A stretch of DNA of 64,000 nucleotides from Liolophura sinensis (Eukaryota; Mollusca; Polyplacophora; Chitonida; Chitonidae): positions 24,722,402-24,786,401 of the forward strand of contig NC_088301.1 in assembly GCF_032854445.1 (NCBI RefSeq), given 5' to 3'. This document shows positions 49,266 through 60,700 of this stretch, one piece after another. Position 1 is the stretch's first letter; each line of letters begins with the position of its first letter. The notes beneath the pieces were generated by a model that ran no database searches, had not been told where the DNA came from, and saw only the letters and a list, made by a program, of their open reading frames with translations. A program made the position numbers and the translations under genes.

Positions 49266-51882
49266 TACACCATAACGAAAATAACTAATCAGAAACACTC
49301 AATGTAGCTTGATGCGAGTTTAATGATGGGCACTATCATCACAGAAAACTCATCATATGTACAAATGTAGCTGCTAATTAAATCTTAATTACTTTGACAC
49401 CACATCTAACAGTGTGATTTACAAATCGTTATAATTTTCTAAACTATTCAAACAGTGATGTTTATGTATGCACTTGAAGCTGCCTGTGTACAAGTATTAA
49501 CGTATAAAGTGAAGCTTGAAACTAACATGGTCTACAGCACCTCTTCTTACAGAGAAGAAACAAGCACCTTTCGATTAGAGAGGAAACAAACACAGACAGA
49601 AAAACAAGCACCTCTAATTAAGAGAAAAAACAATGTATATCTACAGATGTAGTACAAATGATAGGAATATTCATGTTATGTTCAAACCAGTTGTGGCTCT
49701 ATTTTACATACATGTGTCTTAACCCTGATCAGACCCATATTGATCCCAGGTGCAAAATGACTTATGGGCGATATGGGTTACCCACTGAGGCCCCATATAT
49801 GCCGACACATGGGTCCCTTAACGAGCCCATCACCCCTTGCTGTAGTCACTATTAAATATGAGCAAGTGTACCAGATAACAGTATATTACCTGCAGCTACA
49901 TGTACAAGGTAGAGCTGTAAACTAATCCTGCTGTAATGTTTTATCTACATTTATAGATGCGAATATTGATTGTTTTCCTGAATATCACACAAACATTCCT
50001 GTCTGCAAAAAGCTGCATGTGTTTCAAATGTTCCCTTGTGTCATGAAATGCAGTATGTCCATCCATAGCCCATGAATGAAAGGTTCAAGTTCTAGGGGTT
50101 TAGGCCAGACCAAAAAAATATCACTGAACATAAACTTTTGAATGACTTCCCTATGACATAAAATTCAGCTCTTAATAGTGTTTGGAACACCATAATAAAA
50201 GACAAAATTTATGAATGGCATAATCAACAAACCACCTGGATTTCTAGCCCAGCAATGGCATGTAGCAGACGGTCTAAGTTCTTTGAGAGCTAGCAACTAC
50301 ATATACATGTAGGCCAACCTATGCAACATACTGTATTATATGAAGTGCTGTCTACGATTTCAATATGAATAACAGTAGCTTTTAAATGATGATAAAAAAC
50401 ACATTTTCAGAATTATTCTTTGTAAGTTAACTTAATTAAAAAGTCTTACAAATAATGTCACCTCTGGAAATGCCACCACAGAAAGGACTACTTGAGATAA
50501 TATTAAAGTAAGAATTTTACAAAAGTGAGCCTTCTGCAGAATGATACACATCTAACATTTTCTGTCAGGACTATTTTAATCAACACTATATCTTATACAA
50601 AATGTGAGAAAGTATTTTCCCATATAAAAATGAATGTTTAATATATTCCGTACTAAAAAAGTACGCTCAGCAGTTACACATTGAAGCCAGTGACATGTTA
50701 CTACATTCTACTTTAACAATTACCTACTGGTAAGACACTACAATGACACAGTGTTATGCACATGGTTTCAGCGTGTTCAACATGCAACACATTTATACTT
50801 CCCACGACAACACCAGGTCTATTCAGCAAAGCCAATCACCACAGTGGAGACCATTTGCACTTGATAGTAATCTAAACAAGCCTCACAAGACTGCATGCCA
50901 ATGCAGATGTAGACCAGAGCAGTAAAACATAATCACTTCATCTATACACTGCACATCTTTGTTTTCTCTTGGATGTTTACTATACTCTCGAGATAACCGT
51001 TAAATTTCTATATAATGCATAAAGCTGGATATGTAAAATATCCGGTAACGAGTTACCACATCGTTAATGCCATTCTATTTTTACAAAATGCATAGATTAT
51101 TTCTTGATTACATACACCTTGGCCTGGTTAATAATATCCAAATACACTGTTCATACACGCATCATGAAAACATACATAGTTAACTATGAAGAGGGACAAA
51201 ACTACGCATACACTCTACTATAGAAAAGACGAACGGTTTACTGAATTTGGTGAAAACTGCTTGAAATGATCAAATATTCAAGACAACCAATAGTTTTCAA
51301 AACAGGAAAACTCATTCCTCCATCCCATGCCCAGCTTAGGGCAGAAACCGACAGAATATGCACTAGCCTATTTCTTTACGTTTACCTTCCCAAAAAGACA
51401 CGTAAACTGTACATGCACCAATAAGTTGAGGGAAGGTGCATAAGATACAAGATATTTCAAGATCATAGTTTCAAGCAACCTTATGGATAATCAAATATTT
51501 TTCTCAAACACACAGCGTTCATTGTATGTTCAAAGTTGTCTATTTTGCATCATCCTACCAACGTATAATTTTGATACAATTCCACTTGAGGTTAATATTC
51601 TTTCATGCCTCACAGATACTTTACTATACACTGAGAATGTACACAGTTGTATATACACAGAACTGCACAGCACTACAATGCTTGCTATCTACACGAATGG
51701 AATACAATCTGAGAAATGAGCAAATCCCCAAAATAGTCTTCAGTTAAAGGAAAAGGCCTCTTAAAACCGAAGTAGGTATGATTGAATAGACCCCTTAACT
51801 CTATGCACAAATATACTTTCATTTATGTTTTTTACATTTTTTGTGAAAAGAGTTCAAGGCACTCAAACATTTGAATTCTAAG

Positions 51883-52099
51883 GTGGGCTTTATGAAGCAT
51901 ACTATCAGAGGTTAGGAACTCTGATGTCGCAAGGACTTTATCCCACTTTAATGAATGTTCGAATAACTCTTTTACCTATGAGTAAAACATTACTGAAATA
52001 ATGTTCCTAAATATTCCTTCCTTCTGGTGAACATCAGGAAAAAATGGTGATGAGACATCAGAGTTCCTAGATACCGTCAGTATGGCTCATAAAGTCCAC
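51883..52099. mobile_element. foldback element with inverted ends of about 46 bp
   Basis: 51883-51928 (GTGGGCTTTATGAAGCATAC to GGAACTCTGATGTC) is the imperfect reverse complement of 52054-52099 (GACATCAGAGTTCCTAG to CATAAAGTCCAC). The 217-bp unit has no coding content. No clear target duplication was seen. Confidence 0.6.
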
Positions 52100-53150
52100 T
52101 ATATTATTCAGATATTTTAATGCCTTTCAACACTCTTTAAAACAAAATCTACAAAAAAATTAATTGAAAGCATTTTCTCTCATAGTTTTCAGTTGTTTGT
52201 ATGTTGAACCTTACTTCATGTTTAAGCTTTCTTTTACTTCAACAGAAGCCCTTTTATCACAAATCATAGCAGCTTGTTGCATACATATAATTATATACAT
52301 TCATCTAAGCAAATATTGTCGATAAAATCCAGATATAGTTTCAGCTTAAATCAATAACATATTCTTCAGTCAACAAAAACATAAACATAAAAAAAAAATT
52401 TCAAAAGCTTAACATACATACAAATCCATGTCATTCTTTCTTAATCTATGAAACTGATTTACACTTTTCTGGTGAATTTGAGTCCACTTTCAAAACAATA
52501 ATCAACCAAAATGACTTCAAAAAGAATATTCTGTACATACTTCAAGTTAATTTAATAACGTTAGTGTGGTCATTCACTTGGGAATAACAACGACGACAAC
52601 GAATCTTGAATCTTCCACTTTTACACCTGAATGAAAACAGTGCTGAATAGCTGCCCAAGCGATAATAAAATGGACAGGTAATGAAAAAGTACAAGTGAAA
52701 CAGGCTAGACATGAAAATGTTTGGCATGGCACAAAAAGAAAACCACAAAGCAAACTATATAAAAAAAAAACAATAAAAAAAATTGTAAGTATGTAATATG
52801 AAAATGAATACCATACACCTGCGAAATGTATTCAAAGAATCTCTCAAAAGTTCTTCTTTCTTAAACATGCACAAGTAGTTCACACAGCCAAAAATTGGTG
52901 CCTTTTGGAAAAAATCATTACTTAAGTCTAATGTAATCACGCTTTAAACCAAACTTGATTAAATTCTGCACATTAGTTATTAAGATATCACGTAGACAAT
53001 TAAGGTCATGCAGGACAATAGATGACCCAACACCATGCATAAAAATACATGTACAGGTATGTGACGGAATTTCCTGTGTTATTTCAGCTGAGGCTTACAT
53101 AAGATGTCCTTGACATCATACCATTTGACTGACAATCTCTTTACTAAATC

Positions 53151-53310
53151 TAACTTAAATGACCTTAATTTTCGTCCATGACTAAGTTGCTCATTTTTCC
53201 ATATTCTGGGAATAATACTGAATTTCAGAGAGGTGCTTTGATAGGTATTTGACATTTATTTGCCTCCAAAAAAGCTCATTTGTGACCAAATTTTTAGGTC
53301 ATTTAGGGTA
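53151..53310. mobile_element. TA-flanked MITE, TAAATGACC family
   Basis: Left end TAACTTAAATGACC, right end AGGTCATTTAGGGTA, with TA at both borders. The interior shares GACTAAGTTGCTCATTTTTCC and TTTATTTGCCTCC with 41644-41837. Confidence 0.6.
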
Positions 53311-53364
53311 ATCCTTCAGCCTAGACATCAACTTTTAATTTGTAACTTTCTCGCTTGGCATTCA

Positions 53365-53612
53365 GCATGAAGGGGACAGTGCAACGACTGGTTGACTTGT
53401 ATCAGTATAATGGCTCGGGCGGGGCAGCTTACTTGCCTTTGGTAAGTCGTCTCAGTGAAGCAGCACTAAATAAAAGAGCGGTGGAAATCCGTCCTGCAAC
53501 AAGGAGGCACATTACACGTACATGCACCCTAAGGACTCCTTCGTCGTCATATGACTGAAAAATTGTTGAGTACGACGTTAAACCCCAAGCACTCACTCAC
53601 TCACTCAACTTT
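53365..53612 (+). mobile_element. (ACTC)n-tailed SINE, 5'-truncated, plus strand
   Basis: CAACGACTGGTTGACTTGTA, CAAGGAGGCACATTACACGT, ACTGAAAAATTGTTGAGTAC and GACGTTAAACCCCAAGCACT, then (CACT)n. It aligns along its length with the reverse complement of 60188-60420. The open 67-codon frame in it is not a gene. Confidence 0.85.
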
Positions 53613-53742
53613 TAATCGACAAACCTTGGAATAAATATTATCTATTAACCATCAGGTTTTGATGCAACTTATAAAAAACATACCATATTTGATTTTATCT
53701 CTGCCATTCGTATTTTAGCATCTGGGGATTGCTCATCTTAAA

Positions 53743-53815
53743 ATCAAATTTATTTACTTATTTGTGTGATTGGTATCAGCAGCCAGCATTATTGTGGGAG
53801 GAAATCAAGCTCAGG
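53743..53815 (-). mobile_element. SINE fragment with internal deletion
   Basis: TTTATTTACTTATTTGTGTG, GATTGGTAT, then directly GCAGCCAGCATTATTGTGGG: the GTACTCAAGAATATTTCACT segment is missing. Confidence 0.55.
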
Positions 53816-54520
53816 GAACTAAATTTAAATGAACTCATCCTTATAAAATGACCACACAATCATGACTTACATATAGTTAGCAGCCATTCATAAATACTGG
53901 TGCAGGTATTTAGACTTCATATTTCAGTCTCAGAGGCTGTTTCTGTAGTAACCCTGGCACCTGAAGTTTAACTCCATCCATGCCATGGGCAAAGTTAAGC
54001 TGGCTTAAATGGGAAAGTGGCTTTGAGCAAAGCCGGGGCATTTAACATGGCTTATTTATCTCTGCTTTGCAAAGTGGCTTTAAAACAATATCAGAGCTTG
54101 TTTACATGTACGGTATGCATGATAATATGTCCTATAAGGATTTCCACAATGACATTACTCAACTAGCTTAAATATGACGTGTATGAACGGACAAATTCTT
54201 AAACTGGCTTTAAACTGATTCTGACCACATACATATGTAAACACAAGCACTTTCAAAACTGGACTCCATTTAAACAAGTTCACATTTAATCCAGGTACAA
54301 TTTTGGTCGTGTGAACAGGACAGAAGCTTCATCATGGTGCAGCCTGTAGTGTGAATGTACACCAACAGAAATGATAAGACTGCTGTGAGAAGCAGGCCAC
54401 ACAAGGCTTGAAGACTGTATTAACCAATGCTTAGAGCTTGATGATATAAATTAAACGTAATCATCAAATACCCTCCTAACAAACCAGGCAAACTGAGGAG
54501 TGAATAAAAACAATTAAGAC

Positions 54521-54602
54521 GTTTATGTTGGGTTCATGTTTCCACCGAGCTCTTAAACAGAGGTTTAAGTTGGGTTCATGTTTCCACAGAGCTCTTAAAC
54601 AT
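54521..54602. repeat. 42-bp tandem duplication across the L3MBTL stop codon
   Basis: 54521-54560 and 54563-54602 match at 37 of 40 positions (core TTGGGTTCATGTTTCCAC, then GAGCTCTTAAACA). The copy at 54563 holds the last nine codons and the TGA; the other is its 3' UTR echo. Confidence 0.9.
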
Positions 54603-54704
54603 TAAAATGCTGTTATAAATCTTCAGAGCTGGTCCCAGCTTTATATTCATGATCTTCACAATGTCAGTCTGGTTGAGCAGCAGGAATGCCTCGCCATCAA
54701 TTTG
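54576..54704 (-). CDS. L3MBTL: L3MBTL terminal exon: second half of SAM domain, stop TGA
   Basis: 129 nt. [20 protein letters not shown] then [17 protein letters not shown] and a short SSVET tail. SAM domains mediate protein oligomerisation. The stop lies in a 42-bp tandem duplication. Confidence 0.95.
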   Translation of the reverse strand, partial: QIDGEAFLLLNQTDIVKIMNIKLGPALKIYNSILMFKSSVET

Positions 54705-57700
54705 CTGAAATGAAAACACAAACAACAATCAAAACCACAGGTAAAACAAATTCAGAATTTCTCTAACCTGTTCACTCAAAGCAACAAAACTCTCCAGGTG
54801 AAAAAAAACAAAACAATAGAGACATAACAGGATGCTAAACAATCCTTTAGAAGCTTTGTCAACAACTAAATAATTTGTCACACAAAGGTAGCACCTTTCC
54901 AGAAGCATTGCACATGTTTTATGTCAATTGGTAGAAGTCTTTTAAAGTTGAGACATTGGAAAAAGTTTAAATTCTAAATGACTATGGTGTGATACTAGAT
55001 ATGCATTCAAAATGCCTTACCAACCCTCATTTTGATTAGGTCACACTATTACACAAGTCTGGAATCAGGGAAGGTTTGAGTTATTGGACATCTTAAGTAC
55101 TTGTATATCATGGACTACTATAGAGCACAAAAGTGAAAACATAATACCATGGATTTAATTATTATCTTCACAGTCAATCACTGAGGTACATGTCAAATAA
55201 AAGACCATTAAATAGTGTCAATAAAAATAGTTTGATTTATCATTTTGAAGTTTTTAATTATTTTCGTAAAATGAACATTAAACTTGAAAATGCTGACATC
55301 TTATTCGGTTTTAGAAACTAAACATATTATTTCAAAAAAAAATATGGATGTGACCTCACTGATATCCTCTGGGTCACTATAGGCCATTGTAGAATTTGAT
55401 AGTTTAAAATCATTTTACTCGGTTGGAAAAATTCTATAAAAATAAATCAAACTGTTTTCCTGGACAGTGTATAATGTCTTTCAGCTGATTTATACTTCAT
55501 TTTAGTGTTATTTTTCGTCTTGAAAATACATCTAAAAACTAACTGGTAAAACCAGCTTTACTGTTACAAGTAATTGCCCACTTTCAGTTTTTACCTCTTC
55601 CGTGAAGACACTGGCCTGTTCTTCGCAGCCTGGCAGAGTCTTGACAAAGTCCGCCACATCTTGTATAGACCAGCTGGCTACCTGGCTGCCCTTGATTTTG
55701 TCCACCCCTGGCAGCAGTTTTGAGTGCTGGTCCCAGCAAAGAGGCAGATCTTTGGCTGGGTTTGGTACCATTGCTGACATGAACACAGACTGATGGATGC
55801 CATTATGGAGGTTGTTTCCGGCACCACCCATGGCCGGCTCAGGGGAATTACCTGGTGCTGAAAGTAAACATACATCTTACCATGAAATATAAATAACATT
55901 AAGGAAAAATAAAGAGGATAATATTTTTGTGCAACCATAATGAGATGCAAAAACAGTTGCTGATTGGCTACAAAATGTGATACTGTACGGCTTGATGAAG
56001 ATGTTTTCCAACTTAAGCTGCTATGGCTAGTTCTTTTAATGACCAATGACACTGTAACCAGGGTGGCAAGACAACAGATGTTAAGTCAGATTACTAACAA
56101 TTAACAGATTACAACAAATAAAATTCCCTGTACTTACACACTAACTCTCTTTCTCTTTTTTCTCTCCAGTGAAGAAATTTGTGCCTGAAAGAAACACAGC
56201 ATTTTATTCAGCAAGTGGAAAACTGAGCCACAGTATTCCTTACCAACGATTAGGATATCAAATGATGAGAAGATGTGTATTTCAGAATAAAAGTTAAACT
56301 TTTGAGCAAACACAGCTATAAAGCATGCAATGGGCAACTGTTGAAGTATATATAGTTTCATAAAAAGAAACAACTGGACGTACATGTGATGTTTAAAAGG
56401 ATACTACTGAATAGTCTTACAATTTACACATGATTAGAATCAGAGGCAAAATCAGTTATGCTGGACAGCCAAACAAGTCAGATAGTTTTACTCTGACTGG
56501 TAAATGGTCTGAATTTGAAGCTAAATTGCATGGACAAAGCCCACCACACTTAACATTGTAAATAGACACATAAATCTTGTGTCTTGTCTGGGAATTGCAC
56601 GGACAAAGCCCACCCCACTTAACATTGTAAATAGACACACAAATTTGTCTGGGAATTGCACGGACAAAGCCCACCAACATTAACATTGTAAATAGACACA
56701 CAAATCTTGTGTCTTGTCTGGGAATTGCATGGACAAGCCCATTCCACCTAACACTTTAAATAAACACACAAATCTTGTGTCTTGTCTGGGAATTGCATGG
56801 ACAAAGCCCACTCCACCTAACACTGTAAATAGACACACAAATCTTGTGTCTTGTCTGGGAATTGCATGGACAAAGCCCACTCCACCTAACACTGTAAATA
56901 GACACACAAATCTTGTGTCTTGTCTGGGAATTTCATGTAGCAGACACAGTCTACTGAAGCTGGAAGTACTCCGAAACACAGTCTACTGTAGATGGAAACC
57001 ATCAGAAACACAGTATAACAAGTCTTACTTCTTCCTGCCCCTTCCTCTGCCAGGCCTGAACTTTATCCCAGCTTTTGTGTGGTAGGGTTTAGGTTTGGTT
57101 ATGTTTTGTGAAGACAAGGGACATCCAGACACTTTTGAATGTGCTGCATACTTCCCTGTGACATGGCCACTTCCATCACATCCTGGCGTGGGGCATGACC
57201 TGCAACAAGATTTCCAATTAATTTTTTTTATAGAATTCTTCAGTGTGATTAAGCTCTTCCCTGGCATAATTAAAGGTGTAAACTACTTCTTTATTCCATT
57301 AGTGCTGGAAAAAAGTGAGGAAATATAACTTGTACATTGTTTCACTTCACCAAGGAAGGAGGTTGCATAGCTCCCTGTTTTATTGAGGTCATTTTTGTTC
57401 ACACATAGAGTTATTATTAACTCATCTTTAAGAACTTTGGTCAAACTTGATGGCACATCGGTTAAGTGAGTGAATGCTTGGGGTTTAACATCGGCACATC
57501 GGTTAAGAAACAAGTGACTATTTTTTCAGGTAAAAAGAGGATTTTCTAACTTTGATGAAGTATGTTTTATATCTCCTTCTAATTTTTAAATTCATTCAAA
57601 TTAAGCTTTGGTATCAGGAAACTATAATGCACCAGATAAAAGTAGTCCAACTACATCAGTAAGGAAATGACTACACCACAGAATTTAGTGATGTGCATGT

Positions 57701-60700
57701 AGCATTTCATATAGATCAGTTCATCAGAAGGGTACTGAAACCCTGATACCATCCCTTTTATCAACAAACAGAAAGTGTTTCAAATGTAGCAGACGTGTGT
57801 ATAGGCTATCCGCAACAATCTTCCTCTCTCAAAGTGATTTATTTATTCATTGGTGTTTTATTTCAAGATAAAGAGAACCACTGTGAGATGAATTTGAATC
57901 TGGGACTTCATAGTTCAAGATGGATGGCCTCCACTGCTGTAAAACTTTTACTTGAATACATTCTTTTATCAGACCCATTCCAAGCTCTGGATGGTAACAT
58001 ATCATTAGCTGACCTGATCTCAGGAGACCCTTTGTCTACTGCTCTGGAAGTCTTGGTTGCAGGTCCCCCTGATCCCTCGTCATTTCTCCCAGATGATAAA
58101 CGATCAGCTAGCGGCACATCCTTTATCATGTTCATGTGGGAGTATGGACAACCAAAAGCACTGAAACACCACAAAATATTACAGTCCTTCGCTATTCTCA
58201 GGCTTCAAGGTAAAATTAGCTGAGAAATTACATCACTAACTCTCCACATGTAACAAGCATGAAAAAACTCCAATTAAACCCAAGCCATACTGAACAGGGT
58301 GACTTTTTTAGATTTTTTTCTGGGTAGGAATTTATGGAAGACTACTGTTGCCACTGTAAATAAAAAAAATGTGTCCAGCTAATTCAATAAAATGGATAAT
58401 TATTCCGTTTTAACAAATTACTAAATTATTATAATGAATTACATGTAGCAAATCATTTTAACAGACTGCAATCCATTATAAACCTCAGGCCACTTAGATG
58501 TAGTTGTTATAAAGAATAGCAATGATTATAGTAATCCATTAAAGTAAACAGTAATCCGTAAAAACAAAATGGTAAACGAAACGATTTCCTAATTCGTTAA
58601 AACAGAATAAAAATCTGAATTAACGAATTAGCTGGACAAATTTTTTCTGTTTACAGTGGCACCAATAGGTTTCCATAGGAATTAAATCTTCACAATAAAT
58701 TCTAAGAGCAAATGACCTTAATTTGCAGTCACAAATTTAAAAAAAAAAATTTTTCTTTTGTTTAAAGCAACTGGACTTACCTATGATGACCGTTGTATTT
58801 TGCACCTTTAATATGTCCCATTCCTTTACAGCCAGGAGTGGGGCAGCCCCCTTGTCCAGGGGAAACAATCAAGTCTTCGGGATCTGTAGACAGTCACAAA
58901 GAACAACACATTGTAAGAACTGAAACCACTCTCAAAACGGTGCTAAGCATTGTTGAGTCTGTGCATTAATGAAAATAAATCAAAGTACTTTTGAAACAGA
59001 TAATTTTGGACATGAATTTTGTTTGCACTACTAGTCTCAAGGAATTTACAAGTAAATACAATAAATAAATGTATCAATACAGGTTTAAATTTAACATTTG
59101 GTTGGGTGTTCATTGCCTTCACTGGAACATTAAAAAACAAGCTTTCAGGTTCATAGGTGAAGGAAACTCGAGTAAACAGCCATCTTCTACCAGGTACCTG
59201 ACAAACCTCCCGGTTTGCAGCTGAACCAGAAATAGCTGGATCCATGTCAGTTGCCTCAAGAATTAAGCTTTAGTTGACAGTGAAGGACCCTTATACAAAA
59301 CAATCAGTAATGACTGATTGCTCGCTGTTTAACACCTTACTTGAAAACTTTTTACATACACTTGGTTTTATGGAAGGCGGAAACTGGACAATTAGTAATG
59401 AATGAGGTACTTACAGACTGGAGGTTGCAAGGCATGCCCTGTTCTGCCACACCAGCCTGGCGGATGCAGGTCTGGACAATCATCATCCACCCAGAAATCA
59501 TAACTCTCTGACCATCCATCAAAATGAATGCATATCTGGTTCTCCTCAACACTCTTCACAGTGGCAACACGAATGAGAATAGGGTTACGCTTGTCCACAG
59601 CTTCTAGTTTCATACCCACTTCGAATCCAACTGGGGCATGCTGAAAATTGAGACAGTTTATGCAGCCTTTTTTTTTCTTTCTTGTTTTCTTTACATGTAA
59701 AAAAAGGACTTCAAATATAATTGGCCTCAGCATTAAAATGTTACCATAGACTTAATATATGGAGAAATTTAACACAAACATAACAGGGTGTACAAAAAAG
59801 CCATTGGTATTCTGTACATCTGAGCTGACTATCACAAAAGGCAGGTTAATGAAAATGTAAGTTTTTTTATCCTAACAGCTTATAGGATTATTTTATCTGC
59901 GTTTATATTCATTGTATTCAAATATCACAATGTTTAAGCACCCACAAAGATGTGTGTCATAGCACGTTACACTTTCTTACCGGCTTGAACGCTCTTGGAG
60001 GAACAGCTGTGGCATTACACTTGGTGAGATATTCCTCCCAGGTGAAGTTTGAGACATCTGCCCAGTCTGAAACAATACCAACTTTATAGTGTTAGCCTAA
60101 TATATTACAGTGTTTTACAGTCTTTTCAATGTGTGTATGAAGTCAGAATGACAGGAGTAAACCAACACCATTCACCAGTTACATGTAACATGAGTGAGTG
60201 AGTGCTTGGGGTTTAACGTCATACTTAATAATTTTTCAGTTATATTATGACAAAAGAGTCGGTAGAGCCCACGTAATGTGCCTCCTTGATGCAGGACTGA
60301 TTTCCACGGCTATTTAATCTAGCGCTGCCTCAATGAGACAACTTCTCAAAGGCAAGTAAGATGCCCAGCTGGAGCCACTATACTGATACAAGTCAATCAG
60401 TCGCTGCACTATCCCCTTAATGCTGATTGCAAAACGAGGAAATTACAACTTCCTCTTTTAAGGTCTTAGGTGTGACCTGACCCAGGTTTGACCCTGGATC
60501 TATTTAGCCCGAAGCAGGCGCTCTACCAACTGAGCTATCAGTGCCAGTCCATGTGGCATGAAACCTCATTTAAACGTACAGCATGAACATTTATATTTAT
60601 GCTGTTTAGCAAAAAGCCAAAGATGTCACAAGTTCAAGAGGAAAGTATGTTGGAAATTGTTTACGTAGTATTCTGCACACGAAATTTGTGAAAACAATAT

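Larger units (their letters stand above)
45825..54575. other. intergenic region between the MAK/ICK kinase and L3MBTL
   Basis: No conserved coding exon recognised on either strand. The left part should hold the kinase 5' UTR and promoter. The right end is the L3MBTL 3' UTR, whose poly(A) site I could not place. SINE and MITE remnants are listed separately; the stretches 47400-49000 and 49300-51850 show nothing I can name beyond AT-rich unique sequence. Confidence 0.5.

Noticed and set aside
53355..53558. 67-codon plus-strand frame
   Set aside because: It lies inside the body of the (ACTC)n SINE.
56680..57085. Long frames on both strands in the L3MBTL intron
   Set aside because: Generated by the 69-bp repeat; the true exon here (57029-57199) is in another frame and is supported by homology.
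60500..60548. tRNA gene (TAGCTCAGTTGGTAGAGC)
   Set aside because: A and B boxes are present but the 3' acceptor arm is replaced by SINE body. It is a SINE head. The head at 23640-23675 was rejected for the same reason.
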